DNA of 17,083 bases, taken from assembly GCA_038093975.1 (NCBI GenBank), contig JBBPTG010000391.1:1-17083 (forward strand), written 5' to 3'. Of this stretch, positions 16,558 through 17,083 are shown piece by piece. The notes beneath the pieces were generated by a model. It had not been told where the DNA came from, did not search any database, and was given only the letters and a program-made list of their open reading frames with translations. The translations under genes and the position numbers were made by a program. Every line of letters starts with the position of its first letter. The stretch's first letter is position 1. Origin of the DNA: Chalciporus piperatus. Taxonomy: Eukaryota > Basidiomycota > Agaricomycetes > Boletales > Boletaceae.

Positions 16558-16794
16558 GCGGGCGGCGGGCGACGACGACGGCGAGCAGACAAGGGAGGAG
16601 AGAAGAACAAGGTTTAGTAGGGACTGTTGAGTTCAAACCCCGCTATGTTGAAGCCCCGACGCCCAGACCCGGACTCGTCACATGATCCAACTGTTCAATT
16701 TCCGAAAGGTGCCCCCAAACCTCACGTGCGTTGCCCCCAAACTTTCACGTGCCCGCCCCCGGAACCTCTGCGGACTTTCCCCCCCGAACCGTCC
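16558..16794 (-). repeat. Right 237-base inverted repeat of the 11.3-kb unit
   Basis: Reverse complement of 5511-5747 with about five mismatches and no gaps. It carries the same G-rich subterminal motifs on the minus strand, at about 16717, 16739, 16764 and 16788. The two repeats point inward towards the two accessory genes. Confidence 0.75.
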
Positions 16795-16817
16795 AATCTT
16801 CAGACTTTCTGAACCTT

Positions 16818-16890
16818 CCCTACCGTACCCGAACCCGCCAGACCCGTACGCCAAAACCCGCGGTGTAACCCGTACCCGTGGCGAACCCTA
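16818..16890. repeat. GC-rich ACCCGCGGTGT element outside the right repeat
   Basis: Contains ACCCGCGGTG followed by TA (16856-16867) and ACCCGTGGCGAACCCTA (16874-16890), the reverse complement (one change) of the left end of the 4412-4525 element. On the left, TA plus CACCGCGGGT occurs at 5447-5458, outside the left 237-base repeat. The same family therefore occurs on both outer sides. Confidence 0.45.
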
Positions 16891-17034
16891 CCGACCTCAG
16901 ATTCGATTTTACGGCCAAACGCGCACATCAGGCGCTCAACCGAACGTACGGAGGAGCTCGCAGGGGATCAGCCGAGCGTATGAAAACGGTTGTTTACTCT
17001 TGACGTGCACTCACACCACCGCAGGACGTGATCG
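16891..17034 (+). other. Leader region of the transposase gene
   Basis: No gene is seen; this 144-base stretch would hold the promoter and 5' end of the transposase transcript. Confidence 0.35.
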
Positions 17035-17083
17035 ATGGCCCGTGGCAAGAAAATCTCTGAAGACCTTGCATGGGCAATAATCT
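17035..17083 (+). CDS. Tc1/mariner-like transposase, first 16 codons (continues outside)
   Basis: The ATG at 17035 opens MARGKKISEDLAWAII to the window edge. The motif KISEDL shortly after the start is characteristic of the N-terminal helix-turn-helix of Tc1/mariner-type DDE transposases in Agaricomycetes. Such enzymes cut at the terminal inverted repeats and insert at TA. The rest of the protein, including the catalytic triad, is outside the window. The call rests on 16 residues, so confidence is limited. Confidence 0.5.
   Translation, partial: MARGKKISEDLAWAII

Noticed and set aside
16610..16660. tRNA-like B-box (GAGTTCAAACCCC) in the right inverted repeat
   Set aside because: The T-stem does not pair and no acceptor stem or convincing A-box can be built, so neither a tRNA nor a SINE head is supported.
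5511..16794. Long terminal repeats of a retrotransposon
   Set aside because: The repeats are inverted, not direct, and no gag, protease, reverse transcriptase or integrase coding is seen between them.
5448..16867. A KDZ transposase or TET/JBP gene inside the unit
   Set aside because: I found no such coding sequence in any frame; only CxC-type and GRF-type accessory genes are present.

Overview
The window looks like a transposon-rich, accessory stretch of a mushroom-forming basidiomycete (Agaricomycete) genome. The evidence is very short introns (47-61 bases, GT..AG, several with GTATGT or GTAAGT donors) and gene families that I know mainly or only from that group: a DUF6589-type protein, a RecQ-like helicase with several small introns, a CxC5/CxC6-type protein of the kind found with KDZ (Kyakuja-Dileera-Zisupton) transposons, and a GRF zinc-finger protein. 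No rRNA, tRNA, CRISPR array or bacterial gene is visible.

Layout. (1) 1-2038, minus strand: first ~659 codons of a DUF6589-type gene, open throughout and running off the left edge. (2) 2328-3849, minus strand: a four-exon RecQ-like helicase, truncated just after its helicase core. Upstream of each of these genes sits a long hairpin ending in the same 14-base tail (TGGTTCGAGACTAG). (3) 4060-5448: mostly unassigned, with a small GC-rich palindromic element at 4412-4525. (4) 5511-5747 and 16558-16794: two 237-base inverted repeats, about 98% identical, bracketing 11.3 kb. (5) Inside the bracket on the plus strand: a promoter-like segment with five TGACTCA sites and a TATA box, then a CxC5/CxC6-type gene that is heavily broken. 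It carries a 1,060-base hAT-like insertion (8-base target duplication), a ~4-kb repeat-filled block that takes the place of its middle, a 1.3-kb tandem duplication, and a premature TGA. (6) Inside the bracket on the minus strand, converging on it: a three-exon GRF zinc-finger gene with two in-frame stops. (7) 17035-17083: the first 16 codons of a Tc1/mariner-like transposase, running off the right edge.

Reading. The inverted repeats plus the two KDZ-type accessory genes suggest a large, transposase-less mobile unit that has become a graveyard for other elements. All three premature stops can be explained as C-to-T changes on the coding strand (CGA or CAA to stop). The ~4-kb block (7901-11883) is the strangest part. 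It has 55-base inverted ends with CACTG/CAGTG termini, opposed CAGT-rich minisatellites, an AT-rich 70-base satellite split by a GC-rich island of palindromes, and an amplified promoter/first-exon-like segment. Family assignments come from recognising conserved protein motifs by eye; no database search was possible.
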